From NCBI RefSeq assembly GCF_001402875.1, contig NZ_CP012946.1, positions 3,660,842-3,724,841 of the forward strand: a stretch of DNA of 64,000 bases. The letters run 5' to 3'. The position numbers and the translations under genes were made by a program. Within the stretch, counting starts at the first letter, position 1. Each line of letters opens with the position of its first letter. This stretch comes from Blastochloris viridis (GTDB lineage: Bacteria; Pseudomonadota; Alphaproteobacteria; Rhizobiales; Xanthobacteraceae). The notes below the pieces were generated by a model. The model was not told the origin of the DNA. It worked only from the letters and a program-made list of their open reading frames with translations, and did not search any database. Below are positions 18,413-31,501 of the stretch, piece by piece.

Positions 18413-19102
18413 TCACGCCGCTTCGGTGGCGATCAGCTTCCAGTTGGGGTCGCGGCTGCCGAGGTCGCGCGAAAACGTCCAGATGTCGGTGACGTCGGTG
18501 ACCTGGTTCGCGTTGCCGTCGACCACCGCGCCGGCCTTGTCGCGGGTGACCGACACCAGCTGGGAGACGAAGCGCACGGTGAGTTGGACCACGCGGTCCT
18601 TGAGGTCGGCGCCGACCAGCTCGGCCTTGTCGATGGCAACGAAGCGCGACTCGACGGTTTCACCGCGGGCCTCGCGGTCGGCGATGGCGGCAACGAAGCC
18701 GTCATAGACGTCCTTGGCCAGCAGATCCCGCAACATGCGCCGGTCGCCGTTGGCGAACGCGGTGACGATCATTTCATAGGCAGCGCGGGCACCGCCGAGG
18801 AAATGCGCAAGGTCGAAGCTGGTATCGAGCGCGACGACATCGTTGAGCGTGCGCTCCAGCGGCGAGCCCGGCTCGGCGACGCCCTCCCAGCGGTTGGCGG
18901 CCGGCGTCTCCTGGTCCGGGCGCTCGTTGTGGACCGCGCGGGTCGGCAGCCGAACCACATTTTCCCCGGGCTTGGGCCGCAGATCGGGTGCGGTGTCGAT
19001 CGGGGGACGTTCGTGACCGGTGCGTTGACCCAGCACGCTACGCAACCGCAGGAAGATGAAGACGGCGAGTGCCAGGAAAATAATCGTATAAATGTCCAAC
19101 AC
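18413..19102 (-). CDS. Tim44-like domain protein (TimA)
   Basis: A 229-residue inner-membrane protein with one N-terminal transmembrane helix (IYTIIFLALAVFIFL) and a C-terminal Tim44/TimA-like domain (about residues 85-229). It is homologous to the matrix-side mitochondrial import factor. In bacteria it is a membrane-tethered protein of uncertain role. The start is GTG. Its position beside secB and mltA is conserved across alphaproteobacteria. The fxsA-like gene often found near here was not seen. Confidence 0.87.
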   Translation of the reverse strand: MLDIYTIIFLALAVFIFLRLRSVLGQRTGHERPPIDTAPDLRPKPGENVVRLPTRAVHNERPDQETPAANRWEGVAEPGSPLERTLNDVVALDTSFDLAHFLGGARAAYEMIVTAFANGDRRMLRDLLAKDVYDGFVAAIADREARGETVESRFVAIDKAELVGADLKDRVVQLTVRFVSQLVSVTRDKAGAVVDGNANQVTDVTDIWTFSRDLGSRDPNWKLIATEAA

Positions 19103-19357
19103 TGTCTCTGCCTCGTCGCCGGGGGCGTGATCTGTCGAGCCGGTCGCGACGGAGCATGCCGCGTCCTATCCACTCTCATCTATGTAGGGGCTGGCGGCAT
19201 TCCAGATACCGCGCGACTCCAATCCGCCATTTGATATCCTAAACGATGCGCGGCGGAGCGCCAAACCCCGAAGGCGGCCGGCTTGCCGCTGGCGGTGCCG
19301 CCATGGTAGCGACCAACGCGACGGGCGGACGTTCCGTCGGATCGAACGGAGATCGTT

Positions 19358-19843
19358 ATGACCACCACCGCGAACGGAGCCCCCGCCGAATCCAAGGCGC
19401 CCGGCTTGAACGTTCTGGCGCAGTTCATCAAGGATTTCTCGTTCGAGAATCCCAACGCACCGCAGTCGCTGGTGCCGCCGAGCCAAGCGCCGGCGATCAA
19501 CATCCAGATCAACGTCAACGCACGGCCGCTGAGCGAAACCGACTACCAGGTCGACCTGGTGATCGAAGGCAAGGCCGAGCACGAGAACCTCGTGCTGTTT
19601 TCGTTCGAGCTGACCTATGGTGGCGTGTTCCGCGTCAACAATATCGCCGCGGAGAGCGTGCATCCGGTGGTGCTGATCGAGTGCCCGCGGCTATTGTTCC
19701 CGTTCGCGCGGCAGATCATTGCCGACGCCGTCCGTAACGGCGGCTTTCCGCCGCTGCTGCTGGAGCCGGTCGATTTCTCCGCGCTCTATCGTCAGCGCAT
19801 CGCCGAGCTTCAGTCGGCGGCTCCGACCCCGCCGCTGGCGTGA
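19358..19843 (+). CDS. secB: Protein-export chaperone SecB
   Basis: SecB is a tetrameric cytosolic chaperone that keeps precursors unfolded and hands them to SecA. The 161-residue protein shows the family core beginning [16 protein letters not shown], followed by INVNARPLS and [17 protein letters not shown]. The C-terminal [13 protein letters not shown] block is the SecA-binding-region signature. It is transcribed divergently from the timA-like gene across 255 nt and preceded by a GGAG-type ribosome site. Confidence 0.96.
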   Translation: MTTTANGAPAESKAPGLNVLAQFIKDFSFENPNAPQSLVPPSQAPAINIQINVNARPLSETDYQVDLVIEGKAEHENLVLFSFELTYGGVFRVNNIAAESVHPVVLIECPRLLFPFARQIIADAVRNGGFPPLLLEPVDFSALYRQRIAELQSAAPTPPLA

Positions 19844-19988
19844 TCGGCCGGCAAGACCGGCCATCTCATCACCCTCGGCCGGCCTGATCGGCACAGGCGG
19901 ATCCTGTCAGACGCGCAGGTTTTCGTCTGTGACCTCAATAATTTGAGGAAAATCTGCGATCGGCGCCAACGGCCGGTCGCCGCCAGTC

Positions 19989-20726
19989 TCACGCCTTTGG
20001 CGCGGCCGCGCCTGGCGCCACCATGGTGGTATCGGCGAGGTCGTCTTCATACAGCGTCCAGACCGCCGCCCCGCCCAGCGTGGCGATGAAGGCGTGGTGG
20101 GCTTCGACCTCGGCCGTCGTCAACCGCAGCGGCAACGGCGCCGGGCGGGTGCGCACGGTGCGGACCTCGGCGCGGAGCCGGGCGGCGCTGCGCACCTCCA
20201 GCCCCAGATGGGCCTGCCGCGCCTCGACCAGTTCGACATAGACCTCGGCCAGAAGCTCGGCGTCGAGCAGGGCGCCGTGCTTGACGCGGTTCGAGTTGTC
20301 GATGCCGAACCGGGTGCACAGTGCGTCGAGCGTATTGGAGCCGCCGGGAAACCTGCGCCGCGCCAGCATCACGGTGTCGACCACCCGCTCGCGGCCGATC
20401 AGCGGCCGGCCGAGCCGCCTGAGTTCGGCGTCGAGAAACCCCATGTCGAAGGCGGCGTTGTGCGCCACCAGATGGGAGTCGGCGATGAACTCCAGGAAGG
20501 CGTCGGCGACCTCGGCGAAGCGTGGCTTGTCCTTAAGGAAATCGGCGGTCAGGCCGTGGACGGCGACCGCGCCCTGGGGCACGTCGCGCTCGGGATTGAC
20601 GTAACGGTGAAAGGTCCGGCCGGTCGGCCAGCGGTTTTCCAGCTCGACGCAGCCGATTTCGACCAGCCGATCGCCGGTCAGCGGATCGAGGCCGGTGGTC
20701 TCGGTGTCGAAGACGATTTCGCGCAT
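19989..20726 (-). CDS. dnaQ: DNA polymerase III epsilon subunit (3'-5' exonuclease)
   Basis: DnaQ is the proofreading exonuclease of the replicative polymerase. The 245-residue protein has the DEDDh exonuclease motifs: FDTETTGLD (Asp7, Glu9), the VAHNAAFDMGF block (ExoII), and KHGALLDAELL (ExoIII with His and Asp). A C-terminal region of about 60 residues carries the alpha-subunit-binding part. The cluster dnaQ-coaE-aroE-maf-PPSR, all transcribed away from the putative origin, is typical of alphaproteobacteria. Confidence 0.94.
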   Translation of the reverse strand: MREIVFDTETTGLDPLTGDRLVEIGCVELENRWPTGRTFHRYVNPERDVPQGAVAVHGLTADFLKDKPRFAEVADAFLEFIADSHLVAHNAAFDMGFLDAELRRLGRPLIGRERVVDTVMLARRRFPGGSNTLDALCTRFGIDNSNRVKHGALLDAELLAEVYVELVEARQAHLGLEVRSAARLRAEVRTVRTRPAPLPLRLTTAEVEAHHAFIATLGGAAVWTLYEDDLADTTMVAPGAAAPKA

Positions 20727-20858
20727 CCAAGCCTGTCCCTTGGTCCAATCCGGGCGATCATCGCGCGATCCCGGAGCCGTTTTCCGCCAGAGCGACGTCG
20801 CGAGACGGTTTCTGGCGACCGGAACCCGATGTTCCGGCCGTCTTGGCGAGATGTGATC

Positions 20859-21455
20859 TCAGCGACGGCGGGCCATCATGTTCACCGTCCGCAGCAGCCC
20901 GAGGACCTCGGCGCGGGCGGCATCGACGCCGCGGCCGGTGTTGATCACGAAGTGCGCCCGCCGCCGTTTTTCCTCATCCGGCATCTGCTTGGCCAGGATG
21001 GCGGCAAGCTTGTCCTCCGTCATCCCCGGCCGGGCCAGCACTCGGGTCCGCTGCACAGATTTCGGCGCGCTGACCACCACCACCGCGTCGACCCGGGCCG
21101 CGCCGCCGGTCTCGAACAGTAGCGGGATGTCGAGCACCACCACCCGCCGCGCCGCCGCCCGCGCCGTGGCGAGAAAGGCGTCGGCATCGGCCCGTACCAA
21201 GGGGTGAACGATGGCCTCAAGATCGGCAATCGCCGCAGCGTCGCCCAGCACCCGCCGCGCCAGCGCATCACGATCGACCCCAGCCGCCGTGGTGGTGCCG
21301 GGAAACCGCGCCTCTACCGCCGCCACCGCGTTGGCGCGATAGAGCCGGTGGACGGCCGCGTCGGAATCATGGACCGGCACCCCGGCCTCAGCGAACATCT
21401 GCGCGGTCGCGGATTTGCCCATGCCGATCGAACCGGTGAGGCCAAGCACGATCAT
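20859..21455 (-). CDS. coaE: Dephospho-CoA kinase
   Basis: CoaE phosphorylates the ribose 3' hydroxyl of dephospho-CoA, the final step of CoA synthesis. The 198-residue P-loop kinase has [12 protein letters not shown] near the N-terminus, the substrate block [10 protein letters not shown] and [13 protein letters not shown]. It is coupled to aroE by an ATGA overlap. Together with coaA elsewhere in the window, both ends of the CoA pathway are represented. Confidence 0.95.
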   Translation of the reverse strand: MIVLGLTGSIGMGKSATAQMFAEAGVPVHDSDAAVHRLYRANAVAAVEARFPGTTTAAGVDRDALARRVLGDAAAIADLEAIVHPLVRADADAFLATARAAARRVVVLDIPLLFETGGAARVDAVVVVSAPKSVQRTRVLARPGMTEDKLAAILAKQMPDEEKRRRAHFVINTGRGVDAARAEVLGLLRTVNMMARRR

Positions 21456-22321
21456 TGCGCCGGCTCCTGCGCCACCGCGGCGGTTTTGGCGAGGATGTCG
21501 GCGACGATCTCCGCCCGGAGTTCCGACGTCACCGTCGGCTCGACCCCGAACCAGCGGGTGAAGCCCGGCGCCGCCTGGTGCAGCAGCATGCCGAGCCCGT
21601 CGATCCCAACGTGGCCGCCGGCCCGTGCCGCGGCGAGCAGCCCGGTTTCCAACGGCACATAGACGATGTCGGCAACCGCGGCGGCGGGCGGCAGCGGCGC
21701 AAGATCGACCACGAGCGGCGGCTGCCCGGCCATGCCGAGCGAGGTGGTGTTGACCACAAGGTCAGCACTCGCCAGCAATCCCGGCAATTCGGCCCACCCG
21801 GCCGGCTTCACCCGCGGCCCGAACCGAACGGCAAGCTGCTCGGCGCGCTCGGGCGAGCGGTTGATCACGCTGACGCGATCGATTCGGCGCTGCAACAATC
21901 CATAAACGATGGCGCGGGCGGCGCCGCCGGCGCCGAGCACCACGGCATGTTCGCTGCGGCCGTCCCAGCCGGCGAGCCGGGCGTCAAGGTCGGCGAGAAA
22001 CCCGGTGACGTCGGTGTTGGCACCAAAGAGCCGGCCGCGTTCGATCCACACGGTGTTGACGGCGCCGAGGGTGCGGGCGGCCTCGTCGGCCTCATCGACC
22101 ACCGCGAGCGCGGTCTCCTTATGAGGCAGCGTGACATTGGCACCGACGTAACCGTGCCGGGCGAGGTCGCGCAGGAAGGCCGGAAACGCCGCCGGGGTCA
22201 CCTCCTCGCGGCAGTATTCACCGGCGATGCGGTAATGCTGGAGCCAATGGCGGTGGATCAGCGGCGAACGGCTGTGTGCCACCGGGTGGCCGATGATGCA
22301 GGCGCGGGGTGGTGCGGTCAT
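21452..22321 (-). CDS. aroE: Shikimate dehydrogenase
   Basis: AroE reduces 3-dehydroshikimate to shikimate with NADPH in aromatic amino-acid synthesis. The 289-residue protein has the shikimate-binding block [13 protein letters not shown], the catalytic lysine in VTLPHKE, the nucleotide loop [10 protein letters not shown] and [11 protein letters not shown], which contains the NADP-phosphate-binding Asn-Arg. It overlaps coaE downstream and maf upstream, each by 4 nt, so the three genes form a tightly coupled operon. Confidence 0.95.
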   Translation of the reverse strand: MTAPPRACIIGHPVAHSRSPLIHRHWLQHYRIAGEYCREEVTPAAFPAFLRDLARHGYVGANVTLPHKETALAVVDEADEAARTLGAVNTVWIERGRLFGANTDVTGFLADLDARLAGWDGRSEHAVVLGAGGAARAIVYGLLQRRIDRVSVINRSPERAEQLAVRFGPRVKPAGWAELPGLLASADLVVNTTSLGMAGQPPLVVDLAPLPPAAAVADIVYVPLETGLLAAARAGGHVGIDGLGMLLHQAAPGFTRWFGVEPTVTSELRAEIVADILAKTAAVAQEPAQ

Positions 22322-22914
22322 TGCTCCAGCGCTCCCTCCTGGCGCAGCGCTGCCAGCAGCGCCAGCAGCGGCAGGCCGAGAATGGTGGCATGGTCGCCGC
22401 TCATGCGGCTGAACAGATGAATGCCGAGCCCTTCCAGCCGATAGCCGCCGACCGTTTCGGTCACCGATTCACCGATCGCGTCGAGATAGCACTCGCGAAA
22501 GCGATCGCCGAACTGGCGCATCTCAAGCTCGGCGACATCGACGCCGCGCCATACCACCGCGCCGTCCCTGGCCAGTGCCGCGGCGCTGTGCAGATGGTGG
22601 GTACGGCCACGCAGCAAATCAAGGATTCGCCGGGCTTCGGCGAGGTTCGCCGCCTTGTGGATAACAGTGGGGCCGATGCTCATGGTCTGGTCGGCGCCGA
22701 GCACCAGCCGACCTGGCAGGAGGCGTGACACCGCCAGCGCCTTCGCCGCTGCCAGCTCAAGCGCCAGTCGCGTTCCTTCCGGTACCGAAACTGCGCGCTC
22801 ATCGATGTCGGCCGGCCGGATTTCGACCGGAATGCCGGCGGCGATCAGAAGATCGCGCCGAGCCGGGCTTTTCGAAGCCAAACACAATGGCTCGGGTAGA
22901 CGCCACAGCGACAT
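22318..22914 (-). CDS. maf: Maf-family nucleoside triphosphate pyrophosphatase
   Basis: A 198-residue Maf/Ham1-like protein that hydrolyses non-canonical or methylated nucleoside triphosphates to monophosphates. The N-terminal CLASKSPARRDLL, the LGADQTMSIG catalytic Asp block, and the GGYRLEGLG motif followed by the C-terminal ILGLPLLALL are all family features. Maf paralogues differ in specificity and this one cannot be assigned. The stop overlaps the aroE start, and 25 nt separate it from the upstream PPSR gene. Confidence 0.92.
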   Translation of the reverse strand: MSLWRLPEPLCLASKSPARRDLLIAAGIPVEIRPADIDERAVSVPEGTRLALELAAAKALAVSRLLPGRLVLGADQTMSIGPTVIHKAANLAEARRILDLLRGRTHHLHSAAALARDGAVVWRGVDVAELEMRQFGDRFRECYLDAIGESVTETVGGYRLEGLGIHLFSRMSGDHATILGLPLLALLAALRQEGALEQ

Positions 22915-22939
22915 GGCAGGATCCGTCTGGCTGGGTTTG

Positions 22940-23791
22940 TCAGTCGTGGCCGAGGCGCTCCCGCCGACGGTCGTTCAACAGCGACACGATCGCGGCAGCC
23001 GTCTCTTCGATCGACCGCCGGGTGACGTCGATCAGCGGCCAATTGTGGCGGCTGGCGAGCCTCTTGGTGAAAGCCAGTTCCTCGGCAATGGCCTGGCGGT
23101 CGACATAGGTGTCGGCGGCGTGCACGGCATTGAGGCCGAGCATGCGGTTCTGGCGAATCTGCGAAATGCGCTCCGGGCTGGCGATCAACGCCACCACCAG
23201 CGGATTGGCGATGGTGGCGAGCTGGGGCGGCGGCGGGATCGACGGCACCAGCGGCACGTTGGCGGTCTTGATGCCGCGATTGGCGAGGTAGATTGCGGTC
23301 GGTGTCTTGGACGTGCGCGAGATGCCGACCAGCACGACGTCGGCCTGGTCGAGGTCGTCGACGATCTGGCCGTCGTCATGCATCATGGTGAAATTCATCG
23401 CGTCGATACGTTTGAAGTACTGCGCATCGAGGGTGTGCTGGGCGCCGACCTGCGCCGCGGTTTCCGCGCCGAGATAGGACTGGAACAGGCTGAGCACCGG
23501 CTGCAGCACCGACAGGCAGGGAATGCCGAACTCTCGGCACTTCTGTTCCAGCCGACTCGACAATTCGCGATCGACCAAGGTGTAGAGCACGATGCCGGGC
23601 GCCGTCTCGATCTCGGCAATGGCACGGTCGAGCTGCTTTTGGGTGCGCACCAGCGGGAAGACGTGCTCGACCGGCGAGAACGGCGAGTAGCGCGCCGAGG
23701 CGGCGCGGCCGACCGTGATCAGCGTCTCGCCGGTGGCGTCCGAGACGAGGTGGAGGTGAAAGTAGCTTTCCTGCTGCTCGATGATCGACAC
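22940..23791 (-). CDS. Pyruvate, water dikinase regulatory protein-like kinase/pyrophosphorylase (DUF299/PPSR)
   Basis: A 283-residue member of the DUF299 family, whose characterised members phosphorylate and dephosphorylate pyruvate phosphate dikinase or PEP synthetase. The N-terminal [13 protein letters not shown] block and the P-loop-like [15 protein letters not shown] segment are visible. I chose the GTG at 23791 because [15 protein letters not shown] is the conserved N-terminus; longer reading upstream enters the putative origin. This is the homologue of the gene that faces hemE across oriC in Caulobacter and Rickettsia (RP001). Confidence 0.9.
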   Translation of the reverse strand: MSIIEQQESYFHLHLVSDATGETLITVGRAASARYSPFSPVEHVFPLVRTQKQLDRAIAEIETAPGIVLYTLVDRELSSRLEQKCREFGIPCLSVLQPVLSLFQSYLGAETAAQVGAQHTLDAQYFKRIDAMNFTMMHDDGQIVDDLDQADVVLVGISRTSKTPTAIYLANRGIKTANVPLVPSIPPPPQLATIANPLVVALIASPERISQIRQNRMLGLNAVHAADTYVDRQAIAEELAFTKRLASRHNWPLIDVTRRSIEETAAAIVSLLNDRRRERLGHD

Positions 23792-24108
23792 GTGCGCCCC
23801 TGTGGACAGACCGGGAGAAGGCCATGACCGGACCCATGGTGCAAGCGCCGGCGGGGGACAACTGCGAAAATGCTCCACAGACGTGCCCCGCGGGAAAGGC
23901 TGAATCCGGCAACTGTGAATCATGGGGCTTCGTTTTGGCGCCACTACGGCATTATCCGCTGTCACCAAGGGCTTGCTCGCCAGCGGTCGGCATGCGAACG
24001 AGGGTCCGATTCGGGGGCTCGGGCTGTGGACGGACTGTTGATCCCAACGTATGAGTCCTATGCATCCCCCAAACTAACTCAACAGACTCTTCTAAAAGGA
24101 TTTTTGTT
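23792..24108. other. oriC: Putative chromosomal replication origin (oriC)
   Basis: This 317-nt gene-free gap separates divergent DUF299/PPSR and hemE, the position of oriC in Caulobacter crescentus and Rickettsia prowazekii. DnaA-box-like words seen are TGCTCCACA (23871-23879) and TGATTCACA (minus strand, 23914-23922), each 8/9 to the Caulobacter G-box TGATCCACA. Weaker ones lie at 23801-23809, 23952-23960 and 24025-24033. An AT-rich stretch (about 24048-24112) could be the unwinding element, though it also holds the hemE leader. The boxes alone would be weak evidence; synteny and the strand flip carry the call. No full CtrA site was seen here. Confidence 0.65.
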
Positions 24109-25167
24109 TTGAGTGAGCTCTTGGGAAAGACTGCGAAGCCCTTGATGCGGGTGTTGGCCGGCGAGCGGCTGTGGCCGCCGCCGATGTGGATGATGCGCCA
24201 GGCCGGCCGTTACCTGCCGGAGTATCGCGCCACGCGCGATCGGGCCGGCTCGTTTCTGGCGCTGTGCTACAACGCCGAGCTCGCCGCCGAGGTGACGATG
24301 CAGCCGATCCGCCGGTTCGGCTTCGACGCGGCGATTTTGTTTTCCGACATCCTGGTGGTGCCGCACGCGCTCGGCCAAGCGGTGCGGTTCGAGGCCGGCG
24401 AAGGGCCGAAGCTCGACCCGGTTGCGACCTCCGCAGCGTTGGACGCAATCCACCAGGAGATCGATCTTGGCGTGCTGCAGCCGGTGCTCGACACCGTGAC
24501 CAAGGTGTCGGGCATGCTGTCGCCTGAAACCACCTTCCTGGGCTTCTGTGGGGCACCGTGGACGGTCGCGACCTACATGGTCGCGGGGGAGGGTACCGAG
24601 GATCAGGGACCGGCACGCCAGCTCGCCTACAACGATCCTGGGCTGTTCGGGGCCATCATCGATCGGCTGGTCAAAGCGTCCGTGACCTACCTCGTGGCAC
24701 AGCTCAAGGCCGGCGTTGACGCGGTGCAGGTGTTTGACACCTGGGCCGGCATTCTGCCCGACGCCGAGTTCGACCGCTGGGCGATCGCCCCGACGCGGGC
24801 GATCGTCGAGGGCGTGCGAGCCCAGGTTCCGGGGGCGCGAATCATCGGGTTTCCGCGCGGTGCCGGCGCTCGGCTCGCGCGCTACGCCGCCGAGACCGGG
24901 GTTGACGGGGTCGGGCTCGACTGGACGGCGGACGCGGCCTATGTGCGCCGCGAGGTGCAGGGCAAGGTCGCGGTGCAGGGCAACGTCGACCCGCTGGTGC
25001 TGATTGCCGGCGGCGAGGCGCTGGACCGTGCGGTCGATGCCGCGATCGCGGCCTATGGCCACGGCCCGTGGATCTTCAATCTCGGCCACGGCATCACCCC
25101 CAACGCGCCGATCGCGCATGTCGAGCGGATGATCAAGCGGGTGCGCACCAGCACGGAACCCAAGTGA
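24109..25167 (+). CDS. hemE: Uroporphyrinogen decarboxylase
   Basis: HemE decarboxylates uroporphyrinogen III to coproporphyrinogen III in haem (and any bacteriochlorophyll) synthesis. The 352-residue TIM barrel begins with TTG behind AAAAGGA. It has the N-terminal signature [22 protein letters not shown] with a catalytic Asp, and [15 protein letters not shown] late GNVDPLVL block and NLGHGI follow. It is the first plus-strand gene right of the putative origin and overlaps hemJ by one base (TGATG). Confidence 0.96.
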   Translation: MSELLGKTAKPLMRVLAGERLWPPPMWMMRQAGRYLPEYRATRDRAGSFLALCYNAELAAEVTMQPIRRFGFDAAILFSDILVVPHALGQAVRFEAGEGPKLDPVATSAALDAIHQEIDLGVLQPVLDTVTKVSGMLSPETTFLGFCGAPWTVATYMVAGEGTEDQGPARQLAYNDPGLFGAIIDRLVKASVTYLVAQLKAGVDAVQVFDTWAGILPDAEFDRWAIAPTRAIVEGVRAQVPGARIIGFPRGAGARLARYAAETGVDGVGLDWTADAAYVRREVQGKVAVQGNVDPLVLIAGGEALDRAVDAAIAAYGHGPWIFNLGHGITPNAPIAHVERMIKRVRTSTEPK

Positions 25168-25688
25168 TGGCGATGTCGACGGCGAAGGTGGTGCAGCGGG
25201 CGGTGATGGCGCTGGTCATCACCGCGGCGCTGGCTCTGATGCTGGTGTACGGGGCGAGCCCCACCGCGGTGCTGTGGCTGAAGTCGCTGCACATCATGGC
25301 GGTGCTCGCCTGGATGGCCGGCATGTTCTATCTGCCGCGGCTGTTCGTCTATCACACCACCGTGCCGGTCGGCTCCCAGGCCTCGGAGACCTTCAAGATG
25401 ATGGAGCGCAAGCTTTTGCGCTACATCATGAACCCGGCGATGATCGTGACCTGGGCGGTCGGGTTGTGGCTGGCCTGGGATATCTACCGCTTCGAGGGCG
25501 GCTGGCTGTGGGCCAAGATCGTTGCGGTGGTGCTGCTGTCGACGGCGCATGGCTACTTCGCCATGGGCGTTCGCCATTTCGCCGAGGACCGCAACACCCG
25601 CTCGGAAAAGCATTGGCGGATCGTCAACGAGGTGCCCACCGTGTTGATGATCGCCATCGTCATCTTCGTCGTGGTCAAGGGCTTTTGA
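25167..25688 (+). CDS. hemJ: Protoporphyrinogen IX oxidase HemJ
   Basis: HemJ is the membrane-bound, haem-containing protoporphyrinogen oxidase of most alphaproteobacteria. The 173-residue protein has four to five hydrophobic helices, a conserved His in KSLHIMAVLAWMAGMFYLPR and a Lys in MERKLLRYIMNPAM. These correspond to the essential histidine and lysine reported for the family. The ATG at 25167 overlaps the hemE TGA, so the two haem genes are coupled; an ATG six bases downstream is an alternative. Placement between hemE and rho is typical of the class. Confidence 0.92.
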   Translation: MAMSTAKVVQRAVMALVITAALALMLVYGASPTAVLWLKSLHIMAVLAWMAGMFYLPRLFVYHTTVPVGSQASETFKMMERKLLRYIMNPAMIVTWAVGLWLAWDIYRFEGGWLWAKIVAVVLLSTAHGYFAMGVRHFAEDRNTRSEKHWRIVNEVPTVLMIAIVIFVVVKGF

Positions 25689-25931
25689 CGCCTTTTGCCG
25701 CGGCTCGCCTTGTCGGGGCTTGCGTCGCAAGTCCCGATCGCTTAAATCCGAATTGTTCTCCCAGCGTAGGCGGACGCGAGAGCCTGGTCGGCCGGCGTCT
25801 TTGTGGTCGGCGGCACGTCGTGTCGACGAATCACGGTCGATAAGCCTTTAGCGGCTCGTTCCCAAGACCTACGATTTTCCCTCCTTCTGCCGACGGACGC
25901 CCCACCCGCGTGATCCGTCAGGGTTCTCGCC

Positions 25932-27197
<1,266 letters not shown>

Positions 27198-27246
27198 ACT
27201 GCGGCCGGCCAAAGCTGGCGCGCGGGATCGATTCGGACAGGTGATG

Positions 27247-27275
27247 AACGGGCGGCTTCGGCCGCCCGTTTGCGG
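27247..27275 (+). terminator. Rho-independent terminator after rho
   Basis: A perfect 10-bp stem AACGGGCGGC (27247-27256) and GCCGCCCGTT (27261-27270) with a TTCG tetraloop lies about 50 nt after the rho stop. Only a short T stretch follows. The inverted repeat could serve the convergent DUF255 gene as well. Confidence 0.7.
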
Positions 27276-27393
27276 TTTGGCGCGGTTTGCGGCGGATCAT
27301 CATCCGAACACCGGACCGTGGGTCATATGAGAACCCGAGCCCGAGCGGCCCGCCGACCGGTAGAGCGTCAATCCGGCCTGCGCGAATGTGGGA

Positions 27394-29448
<2,055 letters not shown>

Positions 29449-29529
29449 CGGCAAGCCTTTCAGAATCACGCAAATTCGGACATTCGACGGGAAGCGGCAA
29501 CGCCGCACCGGAACCGCACACGGCCGACC

Positions 29530-30861
29530 ATGACCAGATCGGATACCATCTTCGCGCTATCGTCGGGCCGGCCACCGGCAGGGATTGCCGTGGTCCGGGT
29601 GGCTGGCCCCAACGCCCGATCCGCGCTCGAAGCCCTGGCGGGATCGGTGGGCGAGCCGCGTCGGGTGCGGCTGGTCAGCCTGCGCGATCCCAACTCTGGC
29701 GAGGCGCTCGACCGCGGGCTGACAGTGTTGTTTCCGGCGCCGGCCAGCGCAACCGGCGACGATGTCGCGGAGTTTCACCTGCACGGCGGCCGTGCGGTGG
29801 TGGCGGACGTGCTGGCGGCGCTGGGGCGGCTGGACGGGCTCCGGCTGGCCGAGCCGGGCGAATTCACCCGCCGCGCCTTCGCCAACGGGGTGCTGGACCT
29901 CGCCGCGGTCGAGGGGTTGGCGGACCTGATCGCCGCCGACACCACGGCGCAACGTCGGCAGGCGTTGCGTCAGGCCGAAGGCGCGCTCGGCGGCGTGGTC
30001 GCGGGCTGGCGCGAGCGCCTGATCGGTATCGCCGCGCTGGCGGAGGCGGCCATCGACTTTGCCGACGCGGACGACGTGCCCGACGGACTGATCGGCCCGG
30101 CGCGGGCGGCGGCGGCGGCGTTGCTCGGCGACATCGAGGCGGTGCTGGCCGGCGCCCGGCGCGGCGAGCGGGTGCGCGGTGGGCTGACGGTGGTGATCGC
30201 CGGGCCGCCGAACGCGGGAAAATCGAGCCTGCTCAACGCGCTGGCGCGGCGGGAGGTCGCCATTGTCTCGGCAACGCCGGGCACCACCCGCGATGCCATC
30301 GAGGTCCACCTCGACCTCGACGGGGTGGCGGTGACGGTGATCGACACCGCCGGACTGCGCGACGGGGTGGACCCGGTCGAGGCAGAGGGCATCAAGCGGG
30401 CGCTGGCGCGGATGGCGCTGGCCGATCTGGTACTGTGGCTTGAGCCGGCCGGCGCGGCAGCCGCCGAGCCGCCAGCGGTGGCGGCGCCGGTGTGGCGGGT
30501 CGGCACCAAGCACGATCTCGACACGGGTGAGGCGGGCGCCGAGCGCGACGATGGGGCGGAACGGCACCGGATATCGGTGGTGTCGGGTGCGGGTCTGAAC
30601 CGGTTGGTCGCCGAGTTGGCGCGGGTCGCGGTGGATTTGGTCGGGGGCGAGCCGGCGCTGGTGACGCGGGCGCGGCAGGCGGCGGCGCTGCGGGCGGTGG
30701 CGGCCGCGCTCGGCGAGGCGGTGCAGCGGTCCGATTCGGCACCGGAACTGTTCGCGGAAGACCTGCGGCGCGCGGCGCGCGGGTTGGGCCAGGTCGTCGG
30801 CGCGGTCGACGTCGAAGACGTGCTCGACGCGGTGTTTCGGCAGTTCTGCATCGGCAAGTGA
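29530..30861 (+). CDS. mnmE: tRNA modification GTPase MnmE
   Basis: MnmE works with MnmG to install carboxymethylaminomethyl groups at U34 of tRNAs. The 443-residue protein has the N-terminal formyl-THF-binding domain beginning [20 protein letters not shown], and EFHLHGG. The G domain has G1 GPPNAGKSS (225-233) and G3 DTAGLRD. The C-terminal FCIGK contains the essential Cys440. The ATG at 29530 is the family start; a long open frame upstream is antisense to the DUF255 gene. The stop is followed within 5 nt by the first parS palindrome. Confidence 0.96.
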   Translation: MTRSDTIFALSSGRPPAGIAVVRVAGPNARSALEALAGSVGEPRRVRLVSLRDPNSGEALDRGLTVLFPAPASATGDDVAEFHLHGGRAVVADVLAALGRLDGLRLAEPGEFTRRAFANGVLDLAAVEGLADLIAADTTAQRRQALRQAEGALGGVVAGWRERLIGIAALAEAAIDFADADDVPDGLIGPARAAAAALLGDIEAVLAGARRGERVRGGLTVVIAGPPNAGKSSLLNALARREVAIVSATPGTTRDAIEVHLDLDGVAVTVIDTAGLRDGVDPVEAEGIKRALARMALADLVLWLEPAGAAAAEPPAVAAPVWRVGTKHDLDTGEAGAERDDGAERHRISVVSGAGLNRLVAELARVAVDLVGGEPALVTRARQAAALRAVAAALGEAVQRSDSAPELFAEDLRRAARGLGQVVGAVDVEDVLDAVFRQFCIGK

Positions 30862-30865
30862 TCCG

Positions 30866-30881
30866 TGTTTCACGTGAAACG
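30866..30881. other. parS: parS site 1
   Basis: TGTTTCACGTGAAACG matches the near-universal chromosomal parS 16-mer TGTTTCACGTGAAACA at 15 of 16 positions. ParB would load here to nucleate the partition complex. It lies 5 nt after the mnmE stop. Confidence 0.93.
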
Positions 30882-30906
30882 CGCAGTGAAGGCCGCCGCT
30901 GACCTC

Positions 30907-30922
30907 CGTTTCACGTGAAACA
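30907..30922. other. parS: parS site 2
   Basis: CGTTTCACGTGAAACA, 15/16 to the parS consensus, lies 41 nt (about four helical turns) from site 1, so both face the same side of the helix. Confidence 0.93.
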
Positions 30923-31402
30923 GGCGCTCCCGAGCCAGCCTGGGACGGCGCGCTGGCCCATCGTTACGTCGCCATGGGCCGGCCACACCGTCGCCTGTCC
31001 GGCCTATTGGTCGTTGGCGTGGGGTTCGTTCGTTTCCGCCGGTCAAGCCAAGCGGCAAGCCGGTTATGCGCTCATCGGCGTCTCGAATCGCGCGCGGGAT
31101 GCGCGTCCCGCTGCCAGCGGGACACCGGGCGGCGGCGGCGCGGCGACAGAATTTTGAATTTGCCACCTTCGACCAATCGCCGGGACGGCGATGAATTGGC
31201 CGATCAACTCCTTCAGGTTCGCGGGCGAGTTCGGATCGCGCTAACCGAGGGGCCGGCAACGAGGTCGGGCTGGCGTACCCTGGCGATTTTTGAACGCACC
31301 GTGCATCGGTTGCCCGACCGTCCGCCGTTACGCCGACGAAATCGTTGCCGCCGGAGACGGCGGCCATTTGCGCGACACGGCTGGCCGGACGAGGGGCGTC
31401 GT

Positions 31403-31418
31403 CGTTTCACGTGAAACA
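31403..31418. other. parS: parS site 3
   Basis: CGTTTCACGTGAAACA, 15/16 to the parS consensus, lies about 85 nt upstream of the mnmG start. Confidence 0.93.
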
Positions 31419-31501
31419 CGGTCGATTCGGTACCGTAAACACCAACGCGGCTGACGACGAGCGCCCTTTGACGCCCGGCACGAGCCGCGCTAGGGACGGG
31501 C

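Larger units (their letters stand above)
30862..31501. other. 640-nt mnmE-mnmG intergenic region with three parS sites
   Basis: I see no gene in this stretch. It holds three of the four parS palindromes (listed separately) and a compact GTCCCGCTG-C-CAGCGGGAC inverted repeat at 31105-31123. Several open frames exist on both strands but lack family resemblance or a ribosome site. The length suggests it is kept as a segregation locus and as the mnmG promoter region. Confidence 0.6.

Noticed and set aside
19933..19948. CCTCAA-TAAT-TTGAGG hairpin as secB terminator
   Set aside because: The stem is only 6 bp, AT-rich, and not followed by a T tract on the plus strand.
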